A DNA stretch of 64,000 nucleotides from an uncultured Lachnospiraceae bacterium (GCA_910576535.1 CAJTKK010000001.1:345437-409436); one strand, 5' to 3'; positions 34,561 through 44,110 are shown, numbered from the stretch's first letter. Numbers and translations are program-made. Notes: a model not told the origin generated them from the letters alone.

Positions 34561-35457
34561 CTAAGGCACATCAAAACCCCGGGATGCCGCCAGAATCCGG
34601 TACCATTCATCATAAGACAAATCCAGTCCCTGCGCATCCACTGCCGTCCTGATTCTTTCAATGTTCATTGTTCCAGTAATTGCGGCAATCCTTGCAGGAT
34701 GCACAAACAGCCAGGCATACATAACAGCATCCATCGTTGTACCGTGATCTTGCGCAATCTCACCCAATACCCCGCGGAGGCGCACCGACTGTTCATCTTC
34801 CCCTGAAAACACACTTCCTCCTCCAAGAGGCGACCAAGCCATGAGCGTCATCCTTCTCGTAAAAGCATCGTCCAAAACGCCGTTAAAGAAATTATCTACA
34901 TTTTTCACAGACAATTCCATTTGATTGGTCACCAGCGGAACCGGCAAATAGCTTTGAAGCATCGTTATCTGGGAAGGCATAAAATTAGATACGCCTATAT
35001 GCAACGCCTTTCCCTCTTTTACGGCAGTTCCCAGCGCATCCGCTGTTTCTTCCGGATCCGCCAGCGGGTCCGGACGGTGTACAAGAAGCAGATCCACATG
35101 ATCCGTCCCCAGCTTTTCCAAGGATTCCTCCAGCTCTTTCATAATTTCTTTTTTTGTCGATTTATAATAAATTGTTTTATTCCCTTCAACCCCGGGAAGC
35201 ACAATTCCGGCTTTGGTTACAATCTTCATTTTCTGTCTCAATTCCGGCCTCTTCTTCAGCACGGCATCCCCAAACAGCTTTTCACAAGTATATCCTCCAT
35301 ATACTGGCGCATGGTCGAAAGAATCAATGCCCATATCCAGGCATTCCTCCACAAACCGCAGCATACGTTCCCCTTCCATGCCCGCGTCTTTCGCCCTCAT
35401 ACATCCTGCAATTACCCGGGACAGCTTCAGGTCATCTCCAAATTTTACATAATCCAT
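34561..35457 (-). CDS. Aldo/keto reductase
   Basis: A 298-residue TIM barrel of the AKR family: LDMGIDSFDHAPVYGG (Asp and Tyr of the catalytic tetrad), KMKIVTKAGIVL (Lys), DLLLVHRPDP (His), HIGVSNFMPSQITML and the cofactor-binding IAAITGTMNIERIRTAVDA near the end. It is closest to the YdhF/oxidoreductase type seen with sugar operons. AGGAGAG is well spaced before the ATG. It follows the second permease gene by 20 bases. NADPH is the likely cofactor; substrate unknown. Confidence 0.9.
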   Translation of the reverse strand: MDYVKFGDDLKLSRVIAGCMRAKDAGMEGERMLRFVEECLDMGIDSFDHAPVYGGYTCEKLFGDAVLKKRPELRQKMKIVTKAGIVLPGVEGNKTIYYKSTKKEIMKELEESLEKLGTDHVDLLLVHRPDPLADPEETADALGTAVKEGKALHIGVSNFMPSQITMLQSYLPVPLVTNQMELSVKNVDNFFNGVLDDAFTRRMTLMAWSPLGGGSVFSGEDEQSVRLRGVLGEIAQDHGTTMDAVMYAWLFVHPARIAAITGTMNIERIRTAVDAQGLDLSYDEWYRILAASRGFDVP

Positions 35458-35477
35458 GTTTCTTCACTCTCCTATAT

Positions 35478-36314
35478 TTATTCTTTTACGCCGCCTGTCG
35501 TCAGCCCTGCAATGATTTTTCTCTGGAAAATCAATACTAAAATAATCAGCGGCACCGTGACAACGACTGAGGCAGCCGCCATATCCCCCCAAGGCAGTTC
35601 ATAATTGCTAGGGAATAATGCAATCCCTACCGGAACAGTCCTCATCATATCATCTGTCATAAATGTCAATGCATAAATATATTCATTCCAAGCATTAATA
35701 AATACGATCAGTCCTACCGAAAAAATAGCCGGCTTTATCAAAGGCAGCATAATCTGGAAAAAAATTCTTGCCCTCGAACACCCGTCAATGGATGCAGCTT
35801 CCTCAAACCCCTTAGGCAGTTGGGAAAAGAAGTTGGTCAAAAGCCAGATAGCCAAAGGCAGCGCAAATGTAATATACGGTATCACAAGGCCTGCATATTT
35901 GTTTAAAAGCTTTAATTGTTTCAGCAGCAGATAAATCGGGCTTAACGTCGCTATTGTCGGGAACATGGAAATGCTTAAAATAGCCATCAGCATAATTTTC
36001 TTCCCTTTAAAACGCAGCCTTGCCAATGCATAAGCCGCCGATGCCCCTATCAATATACTTAACACTGTCGTTGCCGTAGCCACAATAAGGCTGTTCAGCA
36101 AATATTTCGCAAAAGGATGTTTTTCAAAAACATTGACATAGAACTGCCCGTGTACCGAACTTGGGATCCATTTTGCAGGAATGGCCGAAATTTCAGATAA
36201 AGGTTTCACCGAGGTTAAAAATTGCCAGAAAAAAGGCAGTACAATAATACCTACAAACAAACAGACAAAAAAGTAAAATAAGACTTCTTTCCATATAGAT
36301 TTCTTTTTCTGCAT
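35478..36314 (-). CDS. Sugar ABC transporter permease, MalG type
   Basis: The 278-residue protein has six membrane segments and the permease signature EEAASIDGCSRARIFFQIMLPLIKPAI, which docks the ATPase. It sits in the cytoplasmic membrane with the MalF-type partner encoded 11 bases upstream and the binding protein further up. There is no ATPase gene in the operon, so a shared MsmK-type ATPase encoded elsewhere is expected. Confidence 0.93.
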   Translation of the reverse strand: MQKKKSIWKEVLFYFFVCLFVGIIVLPFFWQFLTSVKPLSEISAIPAKWIPSSVHGQFYVNVFEKHPFAKYLLNSLIVATATTVLSILIGASAAYALARLRFKGKKIMLMAILSISMFPTIATLSPIYLLLKQLKLLNKYAGLVIPYITFALPLAIWLLTNFFSQLPKGFEEAASIDGCSRARIFFQIMLPLIKPAIFSVGLIVFINAWNEYIYALTFMTDDMMRTVPVGIALFPSNYELPWGDMAAASVVVTVPLIILVLIFQRKIIAGLTTGGVKE

Positions 36315-36325
36315 CTTCCCGCCTC

Positions 36326-37234
36326 CTACCTATCCGTTATCTGGTCGCCAAGAACCCGCATATAAATAAGGCTGATAATAAATACGACGGCAAATATCAT
36401 CATAGCCATAGCTGAACCGTAACCAAAATCCAAAAACTTCATCAAATGATTATAAGTATAGACCGATACGCTTTCTGTTCCATTGGCCCCTCCGGTCATA
36501 ACCGAGATCAAGTCAAATACCCTGAATGCATCCAGTGTCCTAAACAGCAAAGCAACTAATACTGTCGTTTTTACTGTAGGCAATGTTACATAAAAAAACT
36601 TTTGAAACACATTGGCGCCGTCTATCTCCGCTGCCTCATAAAGCTCTTCCGGGATCATCTGCAAACCAGCCAATATAAGCAATGCCATATATGGAGCCGT
36701 TTTCCAGACATCAGTAATAACCAGCGCCATAAAAGATCCGTCCGATGTGCTAAGCCACGCTTTGTATTTATCAATAATGCCAAAACGGAACAGGATGTCA
36801 TTGAACAGCCCATACTGATCATTATAAATAAATTTCCACATCATCGCAGAAACAGAAGTAGGTATTGCCCAGGGAATCAGAATCGCTGCCCTTACCGCCC
36901 CTTTTCCTTTAAAGGGTTTATTCATAATCAATGCTGCCGTAAACCCTATCAGCAATTCAAAAACCACCGTTGTTACAGTAAATTTTAACGTAAATGCAAT
37001 AGATTCCAAAGCACGTTTATCTTTGAAAATTGCCGTATAATTTTTCATCCCGATAAACGGATACCCGCTTCCCGGATCTGTCAAAACCATCTCATGAAGG
37101 CTGAGCCACACAGTCCTGATAATCGGATATACCGCCACCACAGATAAAACAACGATTGCAGGCGCCATCATAATCCATGCGTCTCTTGCTTCTGTTTTCA
37201 TTATGGAACTGTTTTTCTTTTTCCCCAATATCAT
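36326..37234 (-). CDS. Sugar ABC transporter permease, MalF type
   Basis: About 302 residues with six membrane segments and the docking signature EELYEAAEIDGANVFQKFFYVTLPTVKTTV. The N-terminal WIMMAPAIVVLSVVAVYPII is the first segment. I chose the ATG at 37234 because AAGG is 9 bases upstream; 37243 would overlap the ribosome site. It follows the binding protein by about 113 bases; that gap has a hairpin-like GGTGCAAAAATGGGGTGCAGCC that may reduce readthrough so that binding protein is made in excess. Confidence 0.92.
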   Translation of the reverse strand: MILGKKKNSSIMKTEARDAWIMMAPAIVVLSVVAVYPIIRTVWLSLHEMVLTDPGSGYPFIGMKNYTAIFKDKRALESIAFTLKFTVTTVVFELLIGFTAALIMNKPFKGKGAVRAAILIPWAIPTSVSAMMWKFIYNDQYGLFNDILFRFGIIDKYKAWLSTSDGSFMALVITDVWKTAPYMALLILAGLQMIPEELYEAAEIDGANVFQKFFYVTLPTVKTTVLVALLFRTLDAFRVFDLISVMTGGANGTESVSVYTYNHLMKFLDFGYGSAMAMMIFAVVFIISLIYMRVLGDQITDR

Positions 37235-37347
37235 TCCCTCCATCCTTTCTCTTTTCAGCTACCGGATCCGGTACACCCGGAGGTTTCTATCATGGTGCAA
37301 AAATGGGGTGCAGCCACCGGCATACACCCCAAACTGCTTTTGCCTTT

Positions 37348-38727
37348 TTATTTGCTTAATTCTTCCACTTCTGCCTGAAGAGCATCCAATGCAGCCTTTA
37401 CTTCCATTTCACCCGTCATAGCCTGATGGATATTTCTCTGGATCGCATCAGAAACCTTTGCATACCGGGGAGATTTGGGCCTGGATTTTCCGCCTTCAAT
37501 AATGCCATAAAAATCGGAATAGAAAGGAATTGCTTCCAGAATTTCCGCATCCGAATAAACCGCTTTGATTACCGGAGGCTGGGAAGAGATTAATGTCATC
37601 TCTTTCTGTGTCTCTTCGCTTGTCATAAATTTAATAAATTCGCCTGCTGCATCTTTCTGCACATCGTCAATATTATTATTTACCACCAGGTCAAGCCCGC
37701 CAAGACAAGTATGGGATTCTGTGCCGCTTGGGCCTACCGGAAGCTTCGTTGCCGCAATCTTACCGGTCACCTTGGAATCATCCCCCTGCCCGCTCGTCCA
37801 GAAACCGGACCAGTCACGGATAAACAGGCATTTGCCTTCTTTGAATACTTGCTCGCTCTCTGTCTCTGTATAAGTAGTAACTCCTTCCGGCGCGTACTCA
37901 TCCACCAGTTTTTTCATAATTTCAGTAGCTTCTACATTCTGTTCGGAATTGATCACCGGCGCCCCATTTGCATCCAGAATATCGCCGCCATTGCTCCAAA
38001 CATATTCTACCCAGTTCGTTACCAGCGCTTCCGATTGTGCAGCCTGGAAGTCAGCGCCGTATTCTATCCCGTTTACGCCTACCGCTTTATCTGCCAAAGC
38101 CATCCAGCCTTCCCATGTAGACGGCGCTTCTTCTCCTAATTCATCCAATACGTCCTGCCTATAGAACATAACGCTGGAATTGGTGAACCAAGGGGCAGCT
38201 ACCAGCTTTCCGTCATAAGTAGCCGCTTCCACTGTTCCTGCAAGCATCTGATCCGTAATATCAGAACCAAGATAACCGCTTAAGTCTGCAAGCCATCCCG
38301 CAGATGCGAACTCCGCCACATAAACCACATCAAGACCCATAATATCTACGCTTGTATCGCCGGATGCCAGTTTATTCACAAAATCATCGTGTACCGTATT
38401 AGCATCCTGAGGCAGGATAACTGTCTCCACCTGGATCTTGTCCTGGCTGGCATTGAACTTATCCACAATCTTCTGCGTAGGTTCTCCTACGCCCTGGTCA
38501 AAGGAGAACTTCAAAATAATTTTTTCTCCTCCGTCCTCTTTCGGAGCTTCCGCATTCTCTGCGGGCGCTTCCGCACTTTCCGCTACGGCTGCGCTTTCCG
38601 TGTTCTCTGTGCTTCCGGCATTGCTTGGAGTCCCTGCATCAGCGCTTCCCCCGCATCCTGCCAATGACAATGTCATAACGGATGCTGCCGCAAGAGCTAC
38701 TACTCTTTTCCACATTTTCTTTTTCAT
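37348..38727 (-). CDS. Sugar-binding lipoprotein of ABC transporter
   Basis: The signal peptide ends in a lipobox, LSLAGCGG, with Cys25 as the lipid-modified residue, followed by a low-complexity Ala/Glu/Asn linker to about residue 70. The mature part is a family 1 type extracellular solute-binding protein (ILKFSFDQGVGEPTQKIVDKFN, then ASGDTSVDIMGLDVVYVAEFASAGWLADL and GKLVAAPWFTNSSVMFYRQDVLDELG). It captures an oligosaccharide outside the membrane for the two permeases encoded downstream. The gene has a promoter directly upstream and lies after the LacI regulator gene. Confidence 0.93.
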   Translation of the reverse strand: MKKKMWKRVVALAAASVMTLSLAGCGGSADAGTPSNAGSTENTESAAVAESAEAPAENAEAPKEDGGEKIILKFSFDQGVGEPTQKIVDKFNASQDKIQVETVILPQDANTVHDDFVNKLASGDTSVDIMGLDVVYVAEFASAGWLADLSGYLGSDITDQMLAGTVEAATYDGKLVAAPWFTNSSVMFYRQDVLDELGEEAPSTWEGWMALADKAVGVNGIEYGADFQAAQSEALVTNWVEYVWSNGGDILDANGAPVINSEQNVEATEIMKKLVDEYAPEGVTTYTETESEQVFKEGKCLFIRDWSGFWTSGQGDDSKVTGKIAATKLPVGPSGTESHTCLGGLDLVVNNNIDDVQKDAAGEFIKFMTSEETQKEMTLISSQPPVIKAVYSDAEILEAIPFYSDFYGIIEGGKSRPKSPRYAKVSDAIQRNIHQAMTGEMEVKAALDALQAEVEELSK

Positions 38728-38762
38728 GTTTCTTTTTCCTCCTTGTAAATAAAATTTTATGC

Positions 38763-38792
38763 ATTATACATTTCGTATACCGCCACTGTTCA
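38763..38792 (-). promoter_or_regulatory. Promoter of the sugar ABC operon
   Basis: TATAAT (38763-38768) with TGAACA (38787-38792) 18 bases upstream, on the minus strand, about 35 bases before the binding-protein start codon. Confidence 0.6.
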
Positions 38793-38858
38793 CTCCGCCG
38801 CTGATGCGCGGGGGTTCTTCCCCTCCCACATAGAATTCTCATATCTGCTTTCTCTATT

Positions 38859-38874
38859 AGGAAAACTATTTCCT
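38859..38874. promoter_or_regulatory. Palindrome upstream of ABC operon
   Basis: AGGAAAACTATTTCCT is a 6-bp inverted repeat around a 4-base centre; possible second protein-binding site about 90 bases before the -10 box. Confidence 0.4.
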
Positions 38875-38922
38875 ATCATTTTCCTTTTCTTTTTATTTTT
38901 TCCTATTTTTGCATATATATGA

Positions 38923-38975
38923 TATTTTTCCCATTATTTTTTCCTTTTATATGGTTATTTTTCCCATTATTTTTT
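38923..38975. repeat. Two 20-bp direct repeats, 33 bp apart
   Basis: An identical 20-bp T-rich repeat occurs at 38923-38942 and 38956-38975. The 33-bp period is about three helical turns, so a protein could bind both copies on one face. A LacI-type operator follows at once. Confidence 0.7.
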
Positions 38976-38976
38976 A

Positions 38977-38990
38977 GGTAAACGTTTTCC
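38977..38990. promoter_or_regulatory. LacI-family type operator
   Basis: GGTAAACGTTTTCC is a near-palindrome with the central CG typical of LacI-family sites. It lies between the LacI gene and the ABC operon; CcpA could also bind such a site. Confidence 0.6.
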
Positions 38991-39065
38991 CATGAGGGAT
39001 AAAAAAATAGCCGCGCCTGAAAATCCCCCGCTAACTATTTCTTATCCGAATGTTCTTCCCCCGTT

Positions 39066-39094
39066 CCCGCGCCAACAGTCTTTCCCGGCGCGGC
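39066..39094 (-). terminator. GC-rich hairpin after lacI-type gene
   Basis: CCGCGCC and GGCGCGG pair around a 14-base loop, 25 bases after the regulator stop. No U-run, so at best a weak terminator. Confidence 0.4.
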
Positions 39095-39116
39095 CTTTGC
39101 ACATCTGTTCTCTGTG

Positions 39117-40136
39117 TCACTGATTCAATGCTTTAATTGTACTGCGCCGGATAATTTTGTGAGGCACATACAAAGTCTTCACTTCCGCAGTCTCCCCTTC
39201 TATCCACCGTATCAGTTCCTGAGCCGCCATCTCGCCCTCATGATAATAAGAAATCCTCACTGTGGACAGTTCAGGCTGGAAGTAAGTGGAAAAGTCCGAA
39301 TCATCAAATCCCATAATCGAAATATCATTCGGAACATCTATATGCACATTCCGCAAAAACTGTATCGCCGCAACTGCAATTACATCACTGCCTGCCACTA
39401 CGGCCGTGGGAAGAATGCTGTTCTCTTCATATATTTTTTTCATCCCTTCATATCCGGCCCGGAAAGAAAACTCCACCTGTTCAATGTAGGAATCCAAAAG
39501 CTCGATCCCTGCCGCCTGCAGTGTTTCTTTATAACCTTGCAGACGCTTTTTCCCGGAGGAAAAGTCATGTTTCGGCCCGCCCAGATAAGCGATCCTGCGG
39601 TGTCCGTTATCCAAAAGGAACTGAACCGCATCCGACATGGCTTTCGTATTATTATGTACTACAGTATCCACAATGCCATCGCCAATGGAAGCCTCCTGGG
39701 TTACCAGCACTGTCGGATAATTTCTTTTCAAGATTGAATCCACCAGCACATGGTTTACGTCAATTCCCGCAAACAATACACCGTCAATCTGCTTATCTTC
39801 CATCAGCTCCAGCAATTTAAGTTCCCGTTCCAGCTCACCGCCGGACTCGCAGATCATAATTGTATATCCCTTGCTTTCGCAGACACTGTTAATCCCCTTT
39901 GTCATGGCTCCAAAAACCACGTTGGAAATATCGGATACAATTACACCGATCATATTTGTCTTCTTGGTGACAAGCCCTCTGGCTAATGTATTAGGTTTAA
40001 ACTTATTTTTTTTAATTACTTCATAAACACGATCCCTTAATTCCTGACTTACCGGCTTTGTGCCATTCATAACCCTTGATACGGTTGAAATAGATACCCC
40101 TGCTTCTTTGGCAATATCCTCAATTGTAACTGCCAT
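39117..40136 (-). CDS. LacI-family transcriptional regulator
   Basis: The helix-turn-helix is in MAVTIEDIAKEAGVSISTVSRVMNG, with the hinge helix in NTLARGLVTKKTNMIGVIV; the rest is a periplasmic-binding-like sugar domain (IGVIVSDISNVVFGAMTKG, DGVLFAGIDVNH, MGFDDSDFSTYFQPELSTVRI). The ATG at 40136 opens the usual N-terminus and is preferred to 40154. It is encoded just upstream of the ABC operon in the same direction, and an operator-like palindrome lies between, so it probably controls that operon in response to the imported sugar. Confidence 0.92.
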   Translation of the reverse strand: MAVTIEDIAKEAGVSISTVSRVMNGTKPVSQELRDRVYEVIKKNKFKPNTLARGLVTKKTNMIGVIVSDISNVVFGAMTKGINSVCESKGYTIMICESGGELERELKLLELMEDKQIDGVLFAGIDVNHVLVDSILKRNYPTVLVTQEASIGDGIVDTVVHNNTKAMSDAVQFLLDNGHRRIAYLGGPKHDFSSGKKRLQGYKETLQAAGIELLDSYIEQVEFSFRAGYEGMKKIYEENSILPTAVVAGSDVIAVAAIQFLRNVHIDVPNDISIMGFDDSDFSTYFQPELSTVRISYYHEGEMAAQELIRWIEGETAEVKTLYVPHKIIRRSTIKALNQ

Positions 40137-40600
40137 CCTTATCTCGCCTTTCATTCAGAATTATTTGGGAAAGGGTTTTCCTCTTGAAATGAATTATACC
40201 TCGCTTTCTAATATGCGTCAATCCTGTTTTCCCCCATCCGTTGCATTTCAGAACAATCACCAAATACAAAATAATATTTTTAAACAATATTACCAATAAA
40301 CAATCACGTTTTTCATAGCACAGCTTTTTTTCCGCACGTCTCCTCACTGAGGTTTATTTACCGCCCGCTGTAACTGGTTTCCTTCATTAAAAATTCAAAC
40401 GGATCTTATACAATCTGTCCGGCGGCGATGTTCTCCCTTTAACCCTATCGGATAAAAAAGCAGCTTTGCCATTTCATGATGAACTTACGGTTCTTCGTTA
40501 ATTTATATTCTTCAGGCGAGGAGCTTTCCGATAAGGCAAAAAAAGTTGTCCCAACGGCCGATTCCTCTTTTGCAACACTTTGGAGCAATCTCCTATTATA
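40137..40600. other. Intergenic region before lacI-type gene
   Basis: Region of about 460 bases with no convincing coding frame. The lacI-type promoter must lie here. An AT-rich stretch around 40260-40310 could hold it, but I see no clear box pair. Confidence 0.4.
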
Positions 40601-40632
40601 TCAAAAATGCTGTCAGCCAATGGCTGACAGCA
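40601..40632 (-). terminator. Terminator of the chemoreceptor gene
   Basis: An 11-bp stem (40608-40618 with 40622-40632) with a 3-base loop is followed on the minus strand by ATTTTTGA. It lies 32 bases after the stop codon. Confidence 0.85.
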
Positions 40633-40663
40633 CATAATCATTATGATATCTCCTCTATACTCT

Positions 40664-42484
40664 TTACAAGCGGAATTTGCTTGCCTCTTCGTTCTGCCGG
40701 CGGCTCAGTTCCACCAGTCCTTGCGTATCCTCCGTACATTCGCCAATCGTCTGAGAAAGAAGAGACATGCTTGCACTTGTTTCCTCCGTAGATGCCGCAT
40801 TTTCTTCCACTACGCTTGCCAGACTGTTGACAGAGTCTGTAACAATCTGTTTTAACGAACCTAAAATTTCTGTCTGTCCGCCAATCTCCTTCGTAACTTC
40901 TTCTACTAATGTAACCTCTTCGTTCAGACTATTAAATGCCGTCCTAGTCTCATCCAGGCATTTTTGCTGTTTTTGCACATTTCCTGTTACTTCCTGCATC
41001 TTGCTGACAGAAATTTCCACATTGTGAATCAGCTCTTTTACAATTCCCTCAATTTCTTTCGCATTGCCGGAAGATTCTTCCGAAAGATTCCTGATTTCTT
41101 CTGCTACTACTGCAAACCCTTTGCCCGCTTCGCCGGCCCTGGCCGCCTCTATGCTGGCATTCAGCGACAGCAAATTAGTCTGGTTTGCCAGTCCCTTAAT
41201 AATTTCTATTGCTTTATTAATATTTGCAGCGGAATCATTATTTTTATTCGTCTGCTCCGATACCGTCTCAATGGCTTCGATCGTTATCTTAGTAATTTGA
41301 TCCAGTTCTTTGATGCTTTCGGAAGCCCCGGCAGAATGTTTTATCATGGCCGATACTGCTTCCTCCAGTTTATTCACGCCATTTTTCTCTACTTCAATCA
41401 CACCGCCCAGCTCTACAATCTTTTCATTTACTGTTTCAGTTTCATTCGCCTGATTGGTGGCGCCTTGCGCCAGATCCTCAATTGCCTGGTTCGTATTCCT
41501 TATGCTTTCTGAAATATACTCAAATTTCCCGCTAAACCTTTCGCTGCTTTGGTTCAGGCTTTCTCCTGTATGGATCATGCTTCCCAGCATACTTGCCAGC
41601 GACTGCCGGACATTTTCCAACGAACGGCCCATCGCCCCAATCTCATCTGCCCGTCTTAATAAAGCAGGGTTTACCGTAAAACTAAGATCCCCCATTGCCG
41701 CCTGACGGAGATTCCCTTCTACCAGCTTGATATCTTTCGTAATCTTTATCCCGCTCATAGCCGATATTGCCAATGCAGCCGCCAGCATTGCCGTTGCCGC
41801 AACGCCATAGATCAAAAGCATGTCGGAAAACTCATCCTGAATACGCTCTTTCCTGCTGTCAATCTTCTCATTCATTTCATCTACATAGTTTCCGGTAGCA
41901 ACCGCCCAGCCCCATGGCTCAAACATCTCTGCATAAGCTATTTTAGGCGCAACGGTCACGCCGTCAGATTTCGTAAAGTAAAACTCATTGTATCCGCCTC
42001 CGGCTTTCGCAACAGCCACCACGCTCTGCGTCACTTTCACGCCATTCTGGTCTGTCAGATCATATCTGTTATCACCCTCCTGCTCTGTCAGGATCGGATG
42101 CATCACTAATACATAATCTGCCCCGTCTATCCAGATATATCCCGATGCGTCATCGCGGTAACGCATAGCGCGGACTGCATCTGCCGCCATTTTCTTCGCT
42201 TCCTCTTCCGTGATCTCCCCGGCCTGGCTCCTGTCATAATAGCTTTGTATCACAGATAACGCCCCTTGCACCTGAGATTTAATCTCCATCGAATAACCGT
42301 CTGTCATAGATTCTTCATATGATTCTATTGATTCATTCATCGACTGTTTCAGATAATAGACACCTAAACATGCTAACCCAATGGTTGGAATAGAAACCAT
42401 AATACAGATCATTAAAATCAGCATAGCTGTCAAACTCCGAAATCCTTTTGTCCCCTGCGCCCTAACACTCCTTTTTTCTTCCAT
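40664..42484 (-). CDS. Methyl-accepting chemotaxis protein with Cache sensor
   Basis: The 606-residue receptor has a first membrane segment at about 20-45, an extracellular Cache domain (DDASGYIWIDGADYVLVMHPIL, then FTKSDGVTVAPKIAYAEMFEPWGWAVATGNYV), a second membrane segment near 222-245, a HAMP linker and a long cytoplasmic signalling coil. The hairpin tip reads NLLSLNASIEAARAGEAGKG, the conserved CheA/CheW contact. Cache domains of this kind often sense small organic acids or amino acids; the ligand is unknown. Monocistronic, with its own promoter and terminator. It implies that the host is motile or was. Confidence 0.95.
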   Translation of the reverse strand: MEEKRSVRAQGTKGFRSLTAMLILMICIMVSIPTIGLACLGVYYLKQSMNESIESYEESMTDGYSMEIKSQVQGALSVIQSYYDRSQAGEITEEEAKKMAADAVRAMRYRDDASGYIWIDGADYVLVMHPILTEQEGDNRYDLTDQNGVKVTQSVVAVAKAGGGYNEFYFTKSDGVTVAPKIAYAEMFEPWGWAVATGNYVDEMNEKIDSRKERIQDEFSDMLLIYGVAATAMLAAALAISAMSGIKITKDIKLVEGNLRQAAMGDLSFTVNPALLRRADEIGAMGRSLENVRQSLASMLGSMIHTGESLNQSSERFSGKFEYISESIRNTNQAIEDLAQGATNQANETETVNEKIVELGGVIEVEKNGVNKLEEAVSAMIKHSAGASESIKELDQITKITIEAIETVSEQTNKNNDSAANINKAIEIIKGLANQTNLLSLNASIEAARAGEAGKGFAVVAEEIRNLSEESSGNAKEIEGIVKELIHNVEISVSKMQEVTGNVQKQQKCLDETRTAFNSLNEEVTLVEEVTKEIGGQTEILGSLKQIVTDSVNSLASVVEENAASTEETSASMSLLSQTIGECTEDTQGLVELSRRQNEEASKFRL

Positions 42485-42535
42485 TGAACCCCGCCCTTCA
42501 TATTTGCTCGCTTTTGTTAGTATAGTAATATTTTA

Positions 42536-42563
42536 ATTATACACTATTCTCCGGTTAAGTCAA
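42536..42563 (-). promoter_or_regulatory. Promoter of the chemoreceptor gene
   Basis: TTGACT (42558-42563) and TATAAT (42536-42541) are 16 bases apart on the minus strand, about 50 bases before the start codon. Confidence 0.8.
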
Positions 42564-42574
42564 CGAATAGCGGA

Positions 42575-42602
42575 AAAAACTAGTACATTGGTACTATTTT
42601 CC
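42575..42602 (-). terminator. Terminator after the sigma/anti-sigma operon
   Basis: On the minus strand TAGTAC-CAAT-GTACTA is followed by GTTTTTT. It lies about 270 bases beyond the anti-sigma stop. The stretch between holds another small hairpin near 42664-42687 and no gene that I can support. Confidence 0.65.
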
Positions 42603-42869
42603 CGCAGCTTCCATTTCCTATTTGACAACATTCTGTTTCCCGTCAAAAAATGAAAAGGGCGAATAAGTGTATCGGAAAACGGATACTTATCTTATAGAAA
42701 AAAACAGCCATTCCTCTGCGAATATCCATACGCCAAAAATAATCTCCGGCAAGGTTCTGCTGCAGAAGAATGAAATTCTATCGAAAAAATCATATTTAAT
42801 ATATGGAAAGACACAGATAAAGAAATATATGAGAAAGTTTTGAGCTTGATTTGATATCCGTTCCCCGGG

Positions 42870-43595
42870 TCAATGCCTGTCTCCATGATGATGCCCGTGA
42901 TTTTTTCCGGTTCCCTTAGAACCGCCTTCCACTCCATGCCCCTTACAGCTTTCAATCCTGTTCTGGATTTCCCCTATCGTCATACTATGACAGTCCTCTA
43001 CGGTAATCCCTTGATCCCATTGGGAAAGTTCCAAATAAGCCCTGTATTTTCCGAACGACATTTCATGCTGATGCGCTTCCTCCATACATAGCCTGTCGCT
43101 CGTATAAGTTTTAGCCCCGTATGCCTGAAGATATCCGGCCGCATTTATTTTTTCCATCATCGTATCCGGGCTGTCGGAAATAACAGTAAAAACCAGTTGC
43201 GGATCCCCATCCAGAAAGCGGCTGTAGTTCTCATCGTTTAGCAGCTTGTTAATTGCCTGGACATAAGAAATATTCTTTAAAGAAACATGTTCCAAAATAT
43301 CCTGGCCGTCTTTATTATACGCTTTCTCCAATACCACTTTCCCGAACCGGTTAACCCCCAGCTCTATAGAAGGGTTCACATCTATGCTAATATAGGAAAC
43401 AGGCCTGAAGTAAACAGAATATCCCCCGGCGCTCAATAAGAAAAACAAACATGCCGCCGCCAAAACATACCTCCAAACGGGATGGGCATGAAAATCTCCT
43501 TTTTGCTTCCGCTGTTCTTCCAAATACCGTAAAGTCGATTGTTTTAATTCTTCCGGAGCCTGTATCCTTTCCATACTTTCCCGAACCGCATTCAT
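42870..43595 (-). CDS. RsgI-like anti-sigma factor with His-rich tail
   Basis: After a cytoplasmic N-terminal part that should bind the sigma factor, one membrane segment (VLAAACLFFLLSAGGYSVYF, about 45-65) leads to an RsgI-type extracellular domain: VSYISIDVNPSIELGVNRFGKVV, the family's best-conserved block. The C-terminus is rich in His, Gly and Lys (GKNHGHHHGDRH), which could bind a metal ion. It overlaps the sigma gene by a few bases and so is made with it. The ATG at 43595 is 9 bases after GGGAGG. In this family the outer domain senses a signal and releases the sigma factor. Confidence 0.85.
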   Translation of the reverse strand: MNAVRESMERIQAPEELKQSTLRYLEEQRKQKGDFHAHPVWRYVLAAACLFFLLSAGGYSVYFRPVSYISIDVNPSIELGVNRFGKVVLEKAYNKDGQDILEHVSLKNISYVQAINKLLNDENYSRFLDGDPQLVFTVISDSPDTMMEKINAAGYLQAYGAKTYTSDRLCMEEAHQHEMSFGKYRAYLELSQWDQGITVEDCHSMTIGEIQNRIESCKGHGVEGGSKGTGKNHGHHHGDRH

Positions 43596-44080
43596 GCCCA
43601 TTCACCTCCCAGTTTTTCCCGCAGTATATCCCTGGCCCTGGCAAGCCATGTATAAACGGTATTTTCTTTCTTTCCAAGTATTCCGGCAATCTCCACAGCA
43701 GAATACCCTTCATAATAATAAAGGTAAATAACATTCCTATATTTTTCAGGAAGCCCCCAGACAGCCTCGATAACCTCCGTCGAAGTATCATCCAGCGCTT
43801 CTTTTTCTTCGCTGACCAGTTCTAACGGCACCCATTTTCTCCGTGCAAGATACCGCAGCCAGTCTTTGCAAGCATTCATCGTTACCTTTGCAAACCACGC
43901 CTTTTCATGCCCGTCATTTTCAAAAGCACCTTCATAGAGCATATATTTCATATAAACGTTTTGAAATACATCCTCTGTGTCATGTCTGTTCTTCAAATGT
44001 ACAAAGCATATCCTCCGCACCATGTCCGCATAAGCTTCCATGGCGCGGTTCAGCTCTTCTGCGCTTTTCAAAGGTTTCAC
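43592..44080 (-). CDS. ECF-type sigma factor
   Basis: This 162-residue sigma-70 family factor has region 2 (YADMVRRICFVHLKNRHDTEDVFQNVYMKYM) and region 4 (VIYLYYYEGYSAVEIAGILGKKENTVYTWLARARDIL) and nothing else, which is the ECF build. It would direct RNA polymerase to a small regulon when freed from the RsgI-like partner encoded directly downstream. A GTG start at 44080 is used; the ribosome site is weak. The small secreted Cys-rich protein 30 bases upstream is probably in the same transcript. Confidence 0.9.
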   Translation of the reverse strand: MKPLKSAEELNRAMEAYADMVRRICFVHLKNRHDTEDVFQNVYMKYMLYEGAFENDGHEKAWFAKVTMNACKDWLRYLARRKWVPLELVSEEKEALDDTSTEVIEAVWGLPEKYRNVIYLYYYEGYSAVEIAGILGKKENTVYTWLARARDILREKLGGEWA

Positions 44081-44110
44081 CCCGTTCTTTTCCCGTAACG
44101 GGAAGCTTAC

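Noticed and set aside
42692..42955. 87-aa minus-strand ORF overlapping the anti-sigma gene
   Set aside because: Most lies in the non-coding region after the gene; it has no similarity and no ribosome site.
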